Of a stretch of 64,000 bases of DNA, positions 55,201-63,262 are shown one piece after another; position 1 is the stretch's first letter; each line of letters starts with the position of its first letter. The DNA lies in contig NZ_CP070619.1 in assembly GCF_017068395.1 (NCBI RefSeq), forward strand, positions 3,472,001 to 3,536,000, written 5' to 3'. The DNA comes from Rhodococcus pseudokoreensis (GTDB lineage Bacteria > Actinomycetota > Actinomycetes > Mycobacteriales > Mycobacteriaceae). Under the pieces are notes generated by a model. That model was not told the DNA's origin. It was given only the letters and a program-made list of their open reading frames with translations, and did no database searches. Position numbers and translations under genes: made by a program.

Positions 55201-56151
55201 GCGTTCCTCGCCGACGACACGATGATCGCGAGTTACGAACTCGGCGGCGGCTGGATGCACATCGAACACGCGAAGGTCGGCAAGCGCGCGTTCCTCGGCA
55301 ACTCCGGCATGACCGGTCCGGGCCGCCGGGTCCCCAAGAACGGTCTCGTCGCGGTGCTCTCGGCCACGCCGTCGAAGGCTAAATCCGGTTCCTCCTGGCT
55401 GGGCAGTCCCCCCGTCCGCCTCCGCCGGGCGCCCGGCGACACCGACGCCTCCCGCACGTTCCGCCCGCCGTTCCGGCTCAAGGTCGCCCGTGCCGTCGTC
55501 GAAACGTGCCGTCTCCTTCCCGTGATCGTGACGTTCGGGATCGGGCTCGGCGTGCTGTTCGCGCTGGAGGTGATGGCCGGCCGCGTCGGTTTCTGGCTCG
55601 CCGCGCTGGCCAGCGGACTCGTCCTCCTCGTCGCGGGTGCGGCCGCCGGACTGATCTCCGTGGTCGCGAAGTGGCTGGTGGTGGGTCGGATCGGGAAGAT
55701 CGAACACCCGCTGTGGAGTTCGTTCGTGTGGCGGAACGAGGTGTCGGACGCGTTCGTGGAGACCGTCGCCGCACCCTGGTTCGCTCGGGCCGCCACCGGC
55801 ACCGCCGTCCTGAACGTCTGGTTGCGGGGTCTCGGCGCCACCATCGGCAAGGGTGTGTGGTGTGAAACCTATTGGCTCCCCGAGGCCGATCTCGTGACGC
55901 TGGGCGACGGAGCGACCGTGGAACGGGGGTGCGTGGTGCAGACTCACCTGTTCCATGATCGGATCATGTCCATGGACACCGTCATCCTCGGAGCCGGAGC
56001 CACCCTCGGTCCGCACTGTGTCGCGCTGCCCGCCGCCCGGATCGGCGAAGGCGGCACGGTTGGACCGGCCTCCCTCGTCATGCGCGGCGACACCGTGCCG
56101 CCGTCCACGCGCTGGCAGGGGAACCCGATCGCCCCCTGGGCGGCCACGTGA
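52261..56151 (+). CDS. Pls/PosA-type NRPS-like membrane synthetase
   Basis: A 1296-residue protein. Residues ~28-510 are an adenylation domain: IIFTSGSTGTPKGVAVNHRN (A3), NTYGPTEATV (A5), YRSGDLVR (A7) and GRADDQVKLGGRRIELGEVD (A8). A thiolation domain with DDFFELGGGSLSAAQLV follows near 545. From ~610 on there are six membrane helices alternating with three left-handed beta-helix (acetyltransferase-like) domains, for example GRNAEVEAGSAVFGRVKAN. There is no condensation or thioesterase domain. This is the epsilon-poly-lysine-synthetase (Pls) architecture, in which the tandem C domains elongate an amino-acid homopolymer. Amino acid specificity is not readable. The TTG start has AAGGA at 8 nt. 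The gap 52042-52260 holds both divergent promoters and no gene. Confidence 0.88.
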   Translation: MSLQSPTDSDLSLRIPREFLRREFAPAPRTLVDILFATAEASPEAPAIDDGTTSLTYQELLEEIRQTADVLAESGVGAGDRVGIRMPSGSCSLYVAILSTLAVGAAYVPVDADDPEERAELVFGEAQVRCVVTGAGIVAGTAPVRAEAPSARPPTVDDDAWIIFTSGSTGTPKGVAVNHRNAAAFVDAEARMFLQEDPIRPGDRVLAGLSVAFDASCEEMWLAWRHGACLVPAPRSLVRSGMDLGPWLVARDVSIVSTVPTLASLWPAEALEAVRLLIFGGEACPPELAERLAVDGREVWNTYGPTEATVVACGALMDGRSPVSIGLPLDGWDLAVVDAAGEPVPEGEVGELVIGGVGLARYLDPAKDAEKYAPMPTLGWDRAYRSGDLVRLDTRGLLFQGRADDQVKLGGRRIELGEVDNALQNLPGVGGAAAAVRRTGAGHQILVGYLASTNPDFDLKAAHTTLTGQLPAALVPRLVLVDELPTRTSGKVDRNALPWPPPGVDDAAEKLGLEGTPAWVAELWTSILGAEITGTDDDFFELGGGSLSAAQLVTALRERFPEVTVAQLYDHPRLGSLAEYLDELAPIDAVEPRIVTPTPRRSQLAQIAATVPLTTLTGLQWVTWLAIANNVFSWFTTVSWAPTVSWWWILLAFFAFISPVGRMAISVLGSRILLRGLEPGTYPRGGSEHLRLWVALRLTEASGAANLSGAPWMLYYARALGADVGKGVDLHTLPPVTGMLELGDGCSVEPEVDLSGHWVDGDVVHIGAIKIGPGASVGARSTLLPGATIGRNAEVEAGSAVFGRVKANQHWAGSPAVKVGKAVHPWPEETPRRAAYWVPAFGVTSMLIAGLPIFALIAGIVIVGWWIRDAGTVGAAALQSLVILPAATLVSLLVFAVLTVVSVRLLSIGLHEGYHPVRSRVGWQVWATERLMDSARTFLFPLYASLLTPGWLRLLGARIGKNVEASTVLMLPKFTTVADGAFLADDTMIASYELGGGWMHIEHAKVGKRAFLGNSGMTGPGRRVPKNGLVAVLSATPSKAKSGSSWLGSPPVRLRRAPGDTDASRTFRPPFRLKVARAVVETCRLLPVIVTFGIGLGVLFALEVMAGRVGFWLAALASGLVLLVAGAAAGLISVVAKWLVVGRIGKIEHPLWSSFVWRNEVSDAFVETVAAPWFARAATGTAVLNVWLRGLGATIGKGVWCETYWLPEADLVTLGDGATVERGCVVQTHLFHDRIMSMDTVILGAGATLGPHCVALPAARIGEGGTVGPASLVMRGDTVPPSTRWQGNPIAPWAAT

Positions 56152-57464
56152 AGTCCGACAAGGGGATGGACGAGCCGGTCGACCCGTACCTCCCCCAGAA
56201 CGGCAACCGCGGATACCGGGTGTCCCGGTACGAACTCGACCTCACCTACAAGGTCCACAGCAACCGGCTGGCGGGCAAGGCCACGATCACCGCGGTCACG
56301 ACCGCGGTCCGGTCCCGGTTCGCCCTGGACCTGGCGGCAAACCTGCACGTCACGAAAGTCACGACCAACGGATCCCGCAACACGAAGTGGCTGCACCGCA
56401 ACGGCAAGCTGATCATCACGCCCGCGCAGAAGATCCCCGCGGGCGGCGCCCTCGTGCTCACCGTCCAGTACGGGGGTTCGCCGAAACCGATCCGCAGCAT
56501 GTGGGGTGAGGTCGGGTGGGAAGAATTGTCGGAGGGCGCCCTCGTCGCCAGTCAGCCCAACGGCGCGGCGTCGTGGTTCCCGTGCGACGACCATCCCAGC
56601 TCGAAGGCCAGCTACCGCATCTCGATCACCACCGATTCGCCGTACTACACGCTGGCCAACGGCGCGCTGGTGAGCAAGCAGACCCGGGCCAGTCAGACGA
56701 CGTGGGTGTACGAGCAGACCGAGCCGATGCCGAGTTACCTCGCCACCATCCAGATCGGGCCGTACGAGCGCCGCAGTTTCGGTTCCGGCGGTGTTCCCAT
56801 GTTCGCCGTCCACCCGCCGCGGCTGCGGGCGTCGTTCGACGTGGACTTCGGCAGGCAGCCCCAGATGATGGACGTGTTCTCCCGGTTGTTCGGCCCCTAT
56901 CCGTTCGCCGACTACACGGTGGTCGTGACGGACGACGAGTTGGAGATCCCGCTCGAGGCGCAGGGACTGTCCATCTTCGGCGCCAACCACTGCACCGGTA
57001 GGCGCTGGGCCGAACGTCTGGTGGCGCACGAACTGGCCCACCAGTGGTTCGGCAACAGCCTGACGCTCGGCCAGTGGCGGGACATCTGGCTGCACGAAGG
57101 CTTCGCCTGTTACGCCGAGTGGATCTGGTCGGAGAATTCCGGTGGACATTCGGCGCACCAGCTCGCCCTCCAGGCGCATCAGGGCCTGGCCCGCAAAGCG
57201 CAGGACCTGGTGATCGCCGATCCGGGACCGCAGCTGATGTTCGACGACCGCGTCTACAAGCGCGGCGCGCTCACACTCCACGCCCTGCGGCGCCGGCTCG
57301 GCGACGACAAGTTCTTTGCATTGCTGCGCGAGTGGACCCTCGTCCATCGCCACTCCACCGTCACGAGCGAGCAGTTCACCGACCTGGCTGCCCACTACAC
57401 CGACGAATCGCTGCGCCTGCTGTGGGATTCGTGGCTCGGGGAGAAGACGCTGCCGTCGATGTGA
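56148..57464 (+). CDS. M1 family zinc aminopeptidase
   Basis: A 438-residue metallopeptidase. The zinc motif HELAHQWFGN is near residue 294, with the third ligand Glu in WLHEGFACYAEWIWSEN 19 residues on. The substrate N-terminus motif is seen as ELEIPLEAQG in place of the classical GAMEN. It begins at GTG 56148, overlapping the stop of the NRPS-like gene (GTGA), so the two are co-translated. It is shorter than PepN (about 860) and lacks the C-terminal ERAP-like domain, as in the small cold-active or ClpP-like M1 group. It may trim the peptide product of its partner or serve as immunity (inference). No signal peptide is visible. Confidence 0.88.
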   Translation: MKSDKGMDEPVDPYLPQNGNRGYRVSRYELDLTYKVHSNRLAGKATITAVTTAVRSRFALDLAANLHVTKVTTNGSRNTKWLHRNGKLIITPAQKIPAGGALVLTVQYGGSPKPIRSMWGEVGWEELSEGALVASQPNGAASWFPCDDHPSSKASYRISITTDSPYYTLANGALVSKQTRASQTTWVYEQTEPMPSYLATIQIGPYERRSFGSGGVPMFAVHPPRLRASFDVDFGRQPQMMDVFSRLFGPYPFADYTVVVTDDELEIPLEAQGLSIFGANHCTGRRWAERLVAHELAHQWFGNSLTLGQWRDIWLHEGFACYAEWIWSENSGGHSAHQLALQAHQGLARKAQDLVIADPGPQLMFDDRVYKRGALTLHALRRRLGDDKFFALLREWTLVHRHSTVTSEQFTDLAAHYTDESLRLLWDSWLGEKTLPSM

Positions 57465-58729
57465 TCTGACGGCGCCTCCGTGTTCGGCAGGTGCGCGCGC
57501 CACTTCGTGAGTGCGAGCGCGAGGCAGCCGGCCGCCGCGATCGCCCCGAATACGAACATTCTCGGATACGTCACCGCCGGGAACGTCTCGGACAGATAGG
57601 CCATCACGACGGGCGTCCCGAATCCCAGATACGTCAGCGAGTAGAAGACCGCGGTCAGTCCCGCGAGGTCGTCGGGGCCCGCGATCCGCTGGATCTCCTG
57701 CAGTCCCGACACCATGGCCATGCCGTATCCGCAGCCGAGCACGACGGCCGCGGCGAGCGCGAGCGGAATGGTCAGCGCGGACGCCGCGACGACGGCGATG
57801 CCCATTCCGGCGACGACGACAACGAGCGAGACCACGACGGCCCGTGCGTTGCGGGGAGTGTCGATCTTGCGGCCGAGCGCCTGGATGGCGAAACCGGCCC
57901 CGAGGCCGACCATGCACATGAGCGCGGAGAACGCGAGCGGCAGCCCACCGCTGTTCCGGGACATCAGCGACGGCAGCACCGCGTAGGCGGCGGCCGCCGT
58001 GCCGAACACCCACGGCGCGAGCGGCACGATCACGAACAGGAACCGCTTGTGCGCGGCGGACGGGATCGCGAGGTCGCGGGCGAGGGAGCCTCGTTCGGAG
58101 GCGGGCTGGGCCGCGCGGGTCTCGGGGGCAAGCCACAGCGCGACGGCGGCGGCGACGGCGATCGCGCTGTGCACGGCGTAGGACAGGACGCTCGGCAGCG
58201 GCGCCCACTGCGCGAGGACACCGGCGACACCGGCACCGAGGCCGAACCCACCGGTCAGGCTCATCGCGGCCCGACGCGCACCCGCCCCGTCCGTGGCCGC
58301 CGGATCCCACGGCGCCGTCGACAACTCCTTCACCCAGCTGCCGCCGACGGCCATGCCGAGACCGAGCGCGACGCCGCACAGGACGCGGCCGACGATGAGC
58401 ATCGCCGCGGAGTCGGCGCCGAGGGCCAGGAGCGCGGATCCGGCGACCGTCAGGAACGGGGCCGGAAGCAGGATCGGCCGGCGCCCCAGCCGGTCGGAGA
58501 GCGGTCCGCCGAGGAGCAGCGCGGGCACGATCCCGACGACGTAGGCGAACAGGAACAGATCGACCGTCACCGGTGAGAATCCGTGATCGGCGCGGTACAT
58601 GCCGAGGAGCGGCGTGAACTCGTTGCCGCCCCAGGCGACGGCGAACATGGTCGCGGCCACCAGCATCCAGGTGCGCGGCGACGCGAGGGCCTGCGGCATC
58701 TCCGTCGGGCATTCGCGGACGGCGGTCAT
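57395..58729 (-). CDS. MFS transporter (12 TM)
   Basis: A 444-residue major facilitator with 12 helices. Motif A is GPLSDRLGRRPILLPAP between helices 2 and 3. It resembles the aromatic-acid:H+ symporter/sugar-like MFS subfamily. It is the last gene of the GntR-led group and overlaps the GntR gene by four bases at 58726-58729. The C-terminal tail (HIDGSVFSPSHESHSRRSD) overlaps the 3' end of the M1 peptidase gene by 70 bp on the opposite strand. Its cargo is probably the substrate or a product of the catabolic genes to the right, judging from position. Confidence 0.85.
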   Translation of the reverse strand: MTAVRECPTEMPQALASPRTWMLVAATMFAVAWGGNEFTPLLGMYRADHGFSPVTVDLFLFAYVVGIVPALLLGGPLSDRLGRRPILLPAPFLTVAGSALLALGADSAAMLIVGRVLCGVALGLGMAVGGSWVKELSTAPWDPAATDGAGARRAAMSLTGGFGLGAGVAGVLAQWAPLPSVLSYAVHSAIAVAAAVALWLAPETRAAQPASERGSLARDLAIPSAAHKRFLFVIVPLAPWVFGTAAAAYAVLPSLMSRNSGGLPLAFSALMCMVGLGAGFAIQALGRKIDTPRNARAVVVSLVVVVAGMGIAVVAASALTIPLALAAAVVLGCGYGMAMVSGLQEIQRIAGPDDLAGLTAVFYSLTYLGFGTPVVMAYLSETFPAVTYPRMFVFGAIAAAGCLALALTKWRAHLPNTEAPSDHIDGSVFSPSHESHSRRSDSSV

Positions 58730-59379
58730 CGCGCAACTCCTCTCGGGTTGAGGGCGTGGACCTGGCGCATGTGGACGAGCACCGCGGCGTCGAAGCCCGC
58801 GGCGTCACCGGCCTCGACGAGTTCGGTCAGCTGTTGGTGGTCGGCGATGATCCTGGGCAGCTGTCCCGGGTCGCGGGTGATGGAGTGTGCCGTCATGCGG
58901 CGCTGCCGCTCGCGGATGCTGGAGTAGAACGTCGCCAGCAGCGGGTTCTCGCCCGCCTCGACGATCATCCGGTGGAAGTCGGCGTCGGCGGCGCTGAAGG
59001 CGGCGACATCGCCTCGTGCGGCGATGTCGCGCTGCTCCGCGAGGTTCTCGCGCAGGCGGGCGACGAGGAGTTGGCGGGCGTGCGGCTGATCGGCGAGCAC
59101 CTGGACGCTGTGTGTCTCGACGAGTTGGCGGGCGTCGACGACATGTTCCGCCTCGCCGTCGGCGACGGGGACGACGAGTGCGCCCCGCTTCGGGTACAGC
59201 CGCATCCAGCCCTCGGCCTCGAGCCGGAGGAAGGCCTCGCGCACCGGAGTGCGGCTGAGCCCCATCCGTCCGGCGATCTCGCCCTCGCTGATCAGCTCAC
59301 CGCCGGGCAGACCGCCCGACAGGATGAGCTCCTTGACCTCGCGATAGGCCTGCTCCGCGGCGGAATACAACATAGACAC
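58726..59379 (-). CDS. GntR family (FCD) regulator
   Basis: A 217-residue FadR-subfamily regulator. The winged HTH is AYREVKELILSGGLPGGELISE, then AGRMGLSRTPVREAFLRLEAEGW. The FCD ligand domain carries its metal-binding Asp/His residues in DADFHRMIVEAGENP and DHQQLTELVEAGD. The start GTG 59379 coincides with the predicted transcription start: a -10 TATAAA ends 8 nt upstream. It sits between the MFS transporter (overlap) and RidA, and probably controls the cluster up to the right window edge. The effector is likely an organic acid or amino acid. Confidence 0.9.
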   Translation of the reverse strand: MSMLYSAAEQAYREVKELILSGGLPGGELISEGEIAGRMGLSRTPVREAFLRLEAEGWMRLYPKRGALVVPVADGEAEHVVDARQLVETHSVQVLADQPHARQLLVARLRENLAEQRDIAARGDVAAFSAADADFHRMIVEAGENPLLATFYSSIRERQRRMTAHSITRDPGQLPRIIADHQQLTELVEAGDAAGFDAAVLVHMRQVHALNPRGVAR

Positions 59380-59393
59380 AAGATGTATTTATA
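59380..59393 (-). promoter_or_regulatory. Leaderless promoter of the GntR gene
   Basis: On the minus strand TATAAA (59393-59388) stands 8 nt before GTG 59379 and 14 nt before ATG 59373. This places the transcription start at or next to the GTG, hence a leaderless mRNA. The overlapping TACA...TGTA bases around it may belong to a GntR site, but the inner symmetry is poor. Confidence 0.5.
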
Positions 59394-59414
59394 CGCCGGT
59401 GACCGGTGCCGGGT

Positions 59415-59846
59415 CTATGCCGAGACGGCCACTGTGAGCTCTATCTCCACGGGCGCGCCGGACGGCAGGGCGTACACGCCGATCGCGCTGCGCACCGGCA
59501 GAGCGTCCGGTCCCAGGCATTCGACCAGCACGTCGGACGCGCCGTCGGCCACCGCGGACAGCTCACGGAAGTCCGGGGCACACGCGACGAACACGCTCAT
59601 CCGCAGGCACCGGGAGATGGCCGCCGTACCACCGACGGCCGCGGCGACGGCGGCGATCGCGTTTCTCGCCGCCAACCCGGCCGCCTCCCGGGCCCGCGGA
59701 AGGTCCAGGTCCCGTCCGACGACGCCGGTCACGGTCAGCACCCCGTCGCGGCGCGGTGTCATCCCCGCGCTGTACGCGATCCCGTCGTGCACGACAGCGG
59801 GGACGTAGCGGCCCTGCGGCCGCGGGACGAGTTCCGGCTCAGACAC
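59415..59846 (-). CDS. RidA family protein
   Basis: A 143-residue RidA/YjgF-type trimeric protein. It carries ELVPRPQGRYVPAVVHDGIAY, GVVGRDLDLPRAREAAGLAARNAI and the C-terminal PVRSAIGVYALPSGAPVEIELTV with the conserved Arg that binds carboxylates. RidA deaminates reactive enamines/imines released by PLP or amine-oxidising enzymes. In this cluster it may hydrolyse an imine intermediate. It overlaps the gamma-glutamyltransferase stop by eight bases. It belongs to the Rid subgroup with a variable loop, not archetypal RidA, so the substrate is uncertain. Confidence 0.85.
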   Translation of the reverse strand: MSEPELVPRPQGRYVPAVVHDGIAYSAGMTPRRDGVLTVTGVVGRDLDLPRAREAAGLAARNAIAAVAAAVGGTAAISRCLRMSVFVACAPDFRELSAVADGASDVLVECLGPDALPVRSAIGVYALPSGAPVEIELTVAVSA

Positions 59847-61440
59847 CGAGCGCTATCCCTTCCTGACGAGGGTCGGCGGCACCGGACAGCAGTCCGCGTG
59901 CGGTGTCGACGGAGATGATCTGAGCGCTGCCGCCCGCGGCCCACGGCCCCTGCACGGCGACGTCGTGGCCCAGCCGCGCCAACTCGGCACGCACGTCCTC
60001 CGGGATGCGGGACTCGCATCGCAGTTCCGCCGGGCGTCCGACCACGTCGGCGTCGCTGCCGGGGAACACCGTGAAGCGGGGTGCCGCGACGGCCTCCGCG
60101 GGGTCGAGTCCGTGATCGAGGAGGTGCGAGATCAGTTGCATGTTCCACTGCACCTGCCCGTCCCCGCCCGGGGTGTTGCCGACGTGCAGCAGATTCCCGG
60201 ACGTGTCGGTGACGACCCACGCGTTGAGGGTGTGCAGCGGCTTGCGCCGCGGTGCCGCGGCGTTGGGATGCCCCGGGATCAGGTAGGCCCCGCGGCCGTA
60301 TCGATTGTTCAGCACCACCCCGGTGCCGGGCACCGTCATCTTGGCGCCGAACGTGAAGGCCAGGGAGTGGATGAAACTGACGGCGCGACCGTCGGCGTCC
60401 ACCGCGACGGTCGAGGTGGTGTCTCCCGCGTTCACGCTGAAGGCGCCCGACGACGCCCGGTGGCCGTCCAGCCGGTCTCTCGCCGACCCGATCGCGGCCG
60501 GCTCGAGGACCGCCCTCCACCCGTCGTTGCCGGCGCCGCACATTGCGAGCCGATCCTCGAAGGCCAGACGCGCCGCTCTCGCCATGCGGTCGACCGCCGG
60601 GGCGGTGAGCCACGGGGAGAAACCGACGACGCCGTCGTTCAGCGCCGCCTGCTGGAGCAGCATCCATCCGGGTGTGGGCAGCGGCGTCTGGTGCACGACC
60701 GCGCCGGCGTAGTGGCCGCTGATCGCGGACTCCGGGCGCACATCGGCGCCTGCCGCCCACTCGTCCCCGCTGAACGGCGCCCCTCCGGCGCGGAGCGCGT
60801 CGACGGCCCGCCGAGCGAACGAGCCAGTGTAGAAACCGGCTACGTCGCGCGCCAGTTCCCGGAGGAACCGGGCCAGATCGCGCTGCGGCAGCAGCTCCCC
60901 GACCTGCGGCAATCGCCCGTCCGGCAGATACACGGCACGCAAGCCGGGGTCGGCGGCGATCGCGGCCTGCGCCTCCCGCACGTCGTCGCGGGTCTTGGCC
61001 GAGCAGGGCAGCCCCTTCTCCGCCGCGCGGACCGCCGGCGCCCAGAGATCCGCCAGCGAACGGGAGGCGCCACCCGCGTGCAGTGCGGCGAGGGCGGCCG
61101 GCGCTCCGGGAACCGCCACCGCCAACGCCCCGTCCAGGGGAATCGACCGCAGCCCGCGTTCAGTGTAGAAGTCCACGTCGGCGCCGTCGGGCCCGAAGCC
61201 GCTGCCCCCGACCGTCCACACCGATCCGTCGGGTTCGCGGACGACCGCGAACGCGTCGCCGCCGATCCCGCACTGGCCCGGCAACGTCAGCCAGGTCATC
61301 GCGGCCATGGCCAGAGTCGCGTCGATCGCGTTGCCGCCGTCGGCCAGTACGCGCGCACCGACCGTGCTGGCCGCGGGATGACTGGACGAGACCATGCCGT
61401 CGGTGGAGAGGGTGGACGGTCGAGGGGTCACTTCATGCAC
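59839..61440 (-). CDS. Gamma-glutamyltransferase family protein (cytoplasmic type)
   Basis: A 533-residue Ntn hydrolase. The autoprocessing Thr341 starts the small subunit in SVNAGDTTSTVAVDADGRAVS. MVSSSHPAASTVGARVLADGGNAIDA is the standard N-terminus, and GNTPGGDGQVQWNMQLISHLLD holds oxyanion residues. No signal peptide is visible, so it acts in the cytoplasm. It could remove a gamma-glutamyl group from an amine conjugate (as in gamma-glutamylated amine catabolism) rather than process glutathione, which actinobacteria lack. It overlaps RidA by 8 bp and the Rieske gene by 13 bp. Confidence 0.88.
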   Translation of the reverse strand: MHEVTPRPSTLSTDGMVSSSHPAASTVGARVLADGGNAIDATLAMAAMTWLTLPGQCGIGGDAFAVVREPDGSVWTVGGSGFGPDGADVDFYTERGLRSIPLDGALAVAVPGAPAALAALHAGGASRSLADLWAPAVRAAEKGLPCSAKTRDDVREAQAAIAADPGLRAVYLPDGRLPQVGELLPQRDLARFLRELARDVAGFYTGSFARRAVDALRAGGAPFSGDEWAAGADVRPESAISGHYAGAVVHQTPLPTPGWMLLQQAALNDGVVGFSPWLTAPAVDRMARAARLAFEDRLAMCGAGNDGWRAVLEPAAIGSARDRLDGHRASSGAFSVNAGDTTSTVAVDADGRAVSFIHSLAFTFGAKMTVPGTGVVLNNRYGRGAYLIPGHPNAAAPRRKPLHTLNAWVVTDTSGNLLHVGNTPGGDGQVQWNMQLISHLLDHGLDPAEAVAAPRFTVFPGSDADVVGRPAELRCESRIPEDVRAELARLGHDVAVQGPWAAGGSAQIISVDTARGLLSGAADPRQEGIALGV

Positions 61441-61790
61441 CCCCGCGCGGCCCGCCTGCGTGGAATGGAACTGGTGTCCTCGGGGTCGATGCCGACGAAG
61501 ATCTCACCGTCGCGTTCCTCGACCGGGTACGTCTTGATGGCCACCGTCGCCGGCGGGCACACGGGTTCACCGGTCTCCAGATCGAATACGCTTCCGTGGC
61601 AGGAACATCCGATGCCGTCGTCCACGAGTTTCCCGGACGAGAGCAGGCAGTCCAGGTGCGTGCAGTAGTTCGACGTGGCGTAGGCCTTTCCGTTCAGACG
61701 GGCCACGGCGAACTCGTGGTCACCGGCGAAGAAGCGGCGCACGATGCCTTCGGAAACCTGTCCGGAGCGCGCAACGCGAGTGAATTCCAT
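61428..61790 (-). CDS. Rieske-type [2Fe-2S] ferredoxin
   Basis: A 120-residue soluble Rieske ferredoxin. The cluster ligands are Cys43-x-His45 (NYCTHLDCLL) and Cys62-x-x-His65 (GCSCHGSVFD). It is too small and lacks the catalytic domain to be an oxygenase, so it is an electron carrier. It lies between the transferase and the aldehyde dehydrogenase, and a ferredoxin reductase gene follows at 63259. Its terminal oxygenase is expected beyond the right edge. The ATG 61790 was chosen because the larger frame is the dehydrogenase read out of phase. Confidence 0.9.
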   Translation of the reverse strand: MEFTRVARSGQVSEGIVRRFFAGDHEFAVARLNGKAYATSNYCTHLDCLLSSGKLVDDGIGCSCHGSVFDLETGEPVCPPATVAIKTYPVEERDGEIFVGIDPEDTSSIPRRRAARGCMK

Positions 61791-61819
61791 GGTCTTCTCC
61801 CTCTGTCGACAGGTAGGTC

Positions 61820-63262
61820 TCAGGCCGAAGGGCTGAGGTAGACGGTCTTTTCGGCTTGGTAGAACTGCATCATCGAGTCGCCCGCCTGTTCCTTGTGGGT
61901 CTGCGTGCTCGACGCCTTGTACCCGCCGAACGGCGCGTTCATGCTCATGCCGGTGGTGGGCTGGTTGATCTTCACCAGACCCGATTCGGACCGGCCGGCG
62001 AACGCGAGCGCCTTGGTCACGTCGTTGGTGACGATTCCGGCGCTGAGCCCGAATTCCGTGTCGTTCGCGAATGCGACCGCCTCGTCGAAGCCGGCGGCCC
62101 GCAGGAAGACCAGCAGTGGTCCGAACACTTCTTCGGTCACGACCCGCATGTCCGGGCTGCCGCCGGCGAACACGGTCGGGGCGGCGAAATATCCGCGGTC
62201 CTCGTCGAGACTCATTCCACCGCAAACCAGTTCGGCGCCTTCCTCCCGGCCGATCCGGACGTAGTCGAGGAATTTGGTCAGCTGTCCCGCGCTCGCGAGA
62301 GCACCCATGCCCACGCCCGGGTCCGCGCCCGGGCCGACGGTGATCTCTCCGGCGAGTTCCACCACGCGGTCCAGCAACCGGTCGTGGACGGCGTCCACCG
62401 CGATCACCCGGCTGGTGCCCGTGCACGCCTGCCCGGACAACCCGAAGGCGCCCTTGACGATCAGGGCGGCCGCCTTGTCCACGTCGGCGTCGTCGAGGAC
62501 CACGACGGGATTCTTGCCGCCCATCTCGAGTTGGCTCCGGCGCGACGGACCCACCGCCGCGTGGATCGCGCGGCCCACCCCGGTGGAGCCCGTGAACGTC
62601 ACGGCGTCGACGCGCTCGTCCGCCGCGATCGCGGCGCCTGCCCGACCGGATCCCTGGACCAGCGCGATGGCCCCGGCCGGAAGTCCCCCGGCCAGCAATG
62701 CTTCGACCAGTCGCTGTCCCATCAGCGGCGTCAGCTCGGATGGTTTGAACACCACGACATTTCCCGCGGCGAGGGCCGGTCCGAGCTTGCGCGACGGAAT
62801 GTTGAGCGGGAAGTTCCACGGGGTGATCGCGCCGACGATGCCGACGGGTTCGCGCAGGGTGATGACGAGTCCCTCACCCGGGGTGGGATAGGTACTGCCG
62901 GTGGTCCGGAGGGCCTCACCCGCGTAGAAGCGCAGGTTCATCGGAGTGCGGCCGACTTCCATCGTCGCCTCGGCCCGGGTCTTGCCCTCCTCCCGGACGA
63001 GTTCGTCGACGAGTTCGGCTGCCCGCGCCTCGAGGTGCGCGGCCGCGCCTTCCAGAATTGCCGCGCGGCGTTCCGGGGGCGTCGCGGCCCACTGCGGCGC
63101 CGCCTTGGCCAGTGCGCCGACGGCGGCATCCACGTCCGCCTCGGTGGAATCCGGGAACACGCCGATCGCGTCGTGGTGGTCGGCGGGATTGCGCCGCTCG
63201 AACACCTCGCCCGACGACGACGGAACCCACTGCCCGTCGATGAAATTCAGTCCCTCGATCAT
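61820..63262 (-). CDS. NAD(P)-dependent aldehyde dehydrogenase
   Basis: A 480-residue ALDH. The catalytic Cys is in FGLSGQACTGTSRVIAV, the general-base Glu in RSQLEMGGKNPVVVLDD, and the cofactor loop in VTFTGSTGVGRAI. ITPWNFPLNIPSRKLGPAL is the conserved front. It is nearest to semialdehyde/vanillin-type dehydrogenases and probably oxidises an aldehyde formed from an amine or aromatic substrate of this cluster. It overlaps the reductase gene by four bases and is followed by 29 bp to the Rieske gene. Substrate not decided. Confidence 0.93.
   Translation of the reverse strand: MIEGLNFIDGQWVPSSSGEVFERRNPADHHDAIGVFPDSTEADVDAAVGALAKAAPQWAATPPERRAAILEGAAAHLEARAAELVDELVREEGKTRAEATMEVGRTPMNLRFYAGEALRTTGSTYPTPGEGLVITLREPVGIVGAITPWNFPLNIPSRKLGPALAAGNVVVFKPSELTPLMGQRLVEALLAGGLPAGAIALVQGSGRAGAAIAADERVDAVTFTGSTGVGRAIHAAVGPSRRSQLEMGGKNPVVVLDDADVDKAAALIVKGAFGLSGQACTGTSRVIAVDAVHDRLLDRVVELAGEITVGPGADPGVGMGALASAGQLTKFLDYVRIGREEGAELVCGGMSLDEDRGYFAAPTVFAGGSPDMRVVTEEVFGPLLVFLRAAGFDEAVAFANDTEFGLSAGIVTNDVTKALAFAGRSESGLVKINQPTTGMSMNAPFGGYKASSTQTHKEQAGDSMMQFYQAEKTVYLSPSA

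Noticed and set aside
59366..59390. GntR operator around the regulator's own start codon
   Set aside because: Only the outer TACA/TGTA bases are symmetric; the inner bases do not pair, so I kept only the -10 element.
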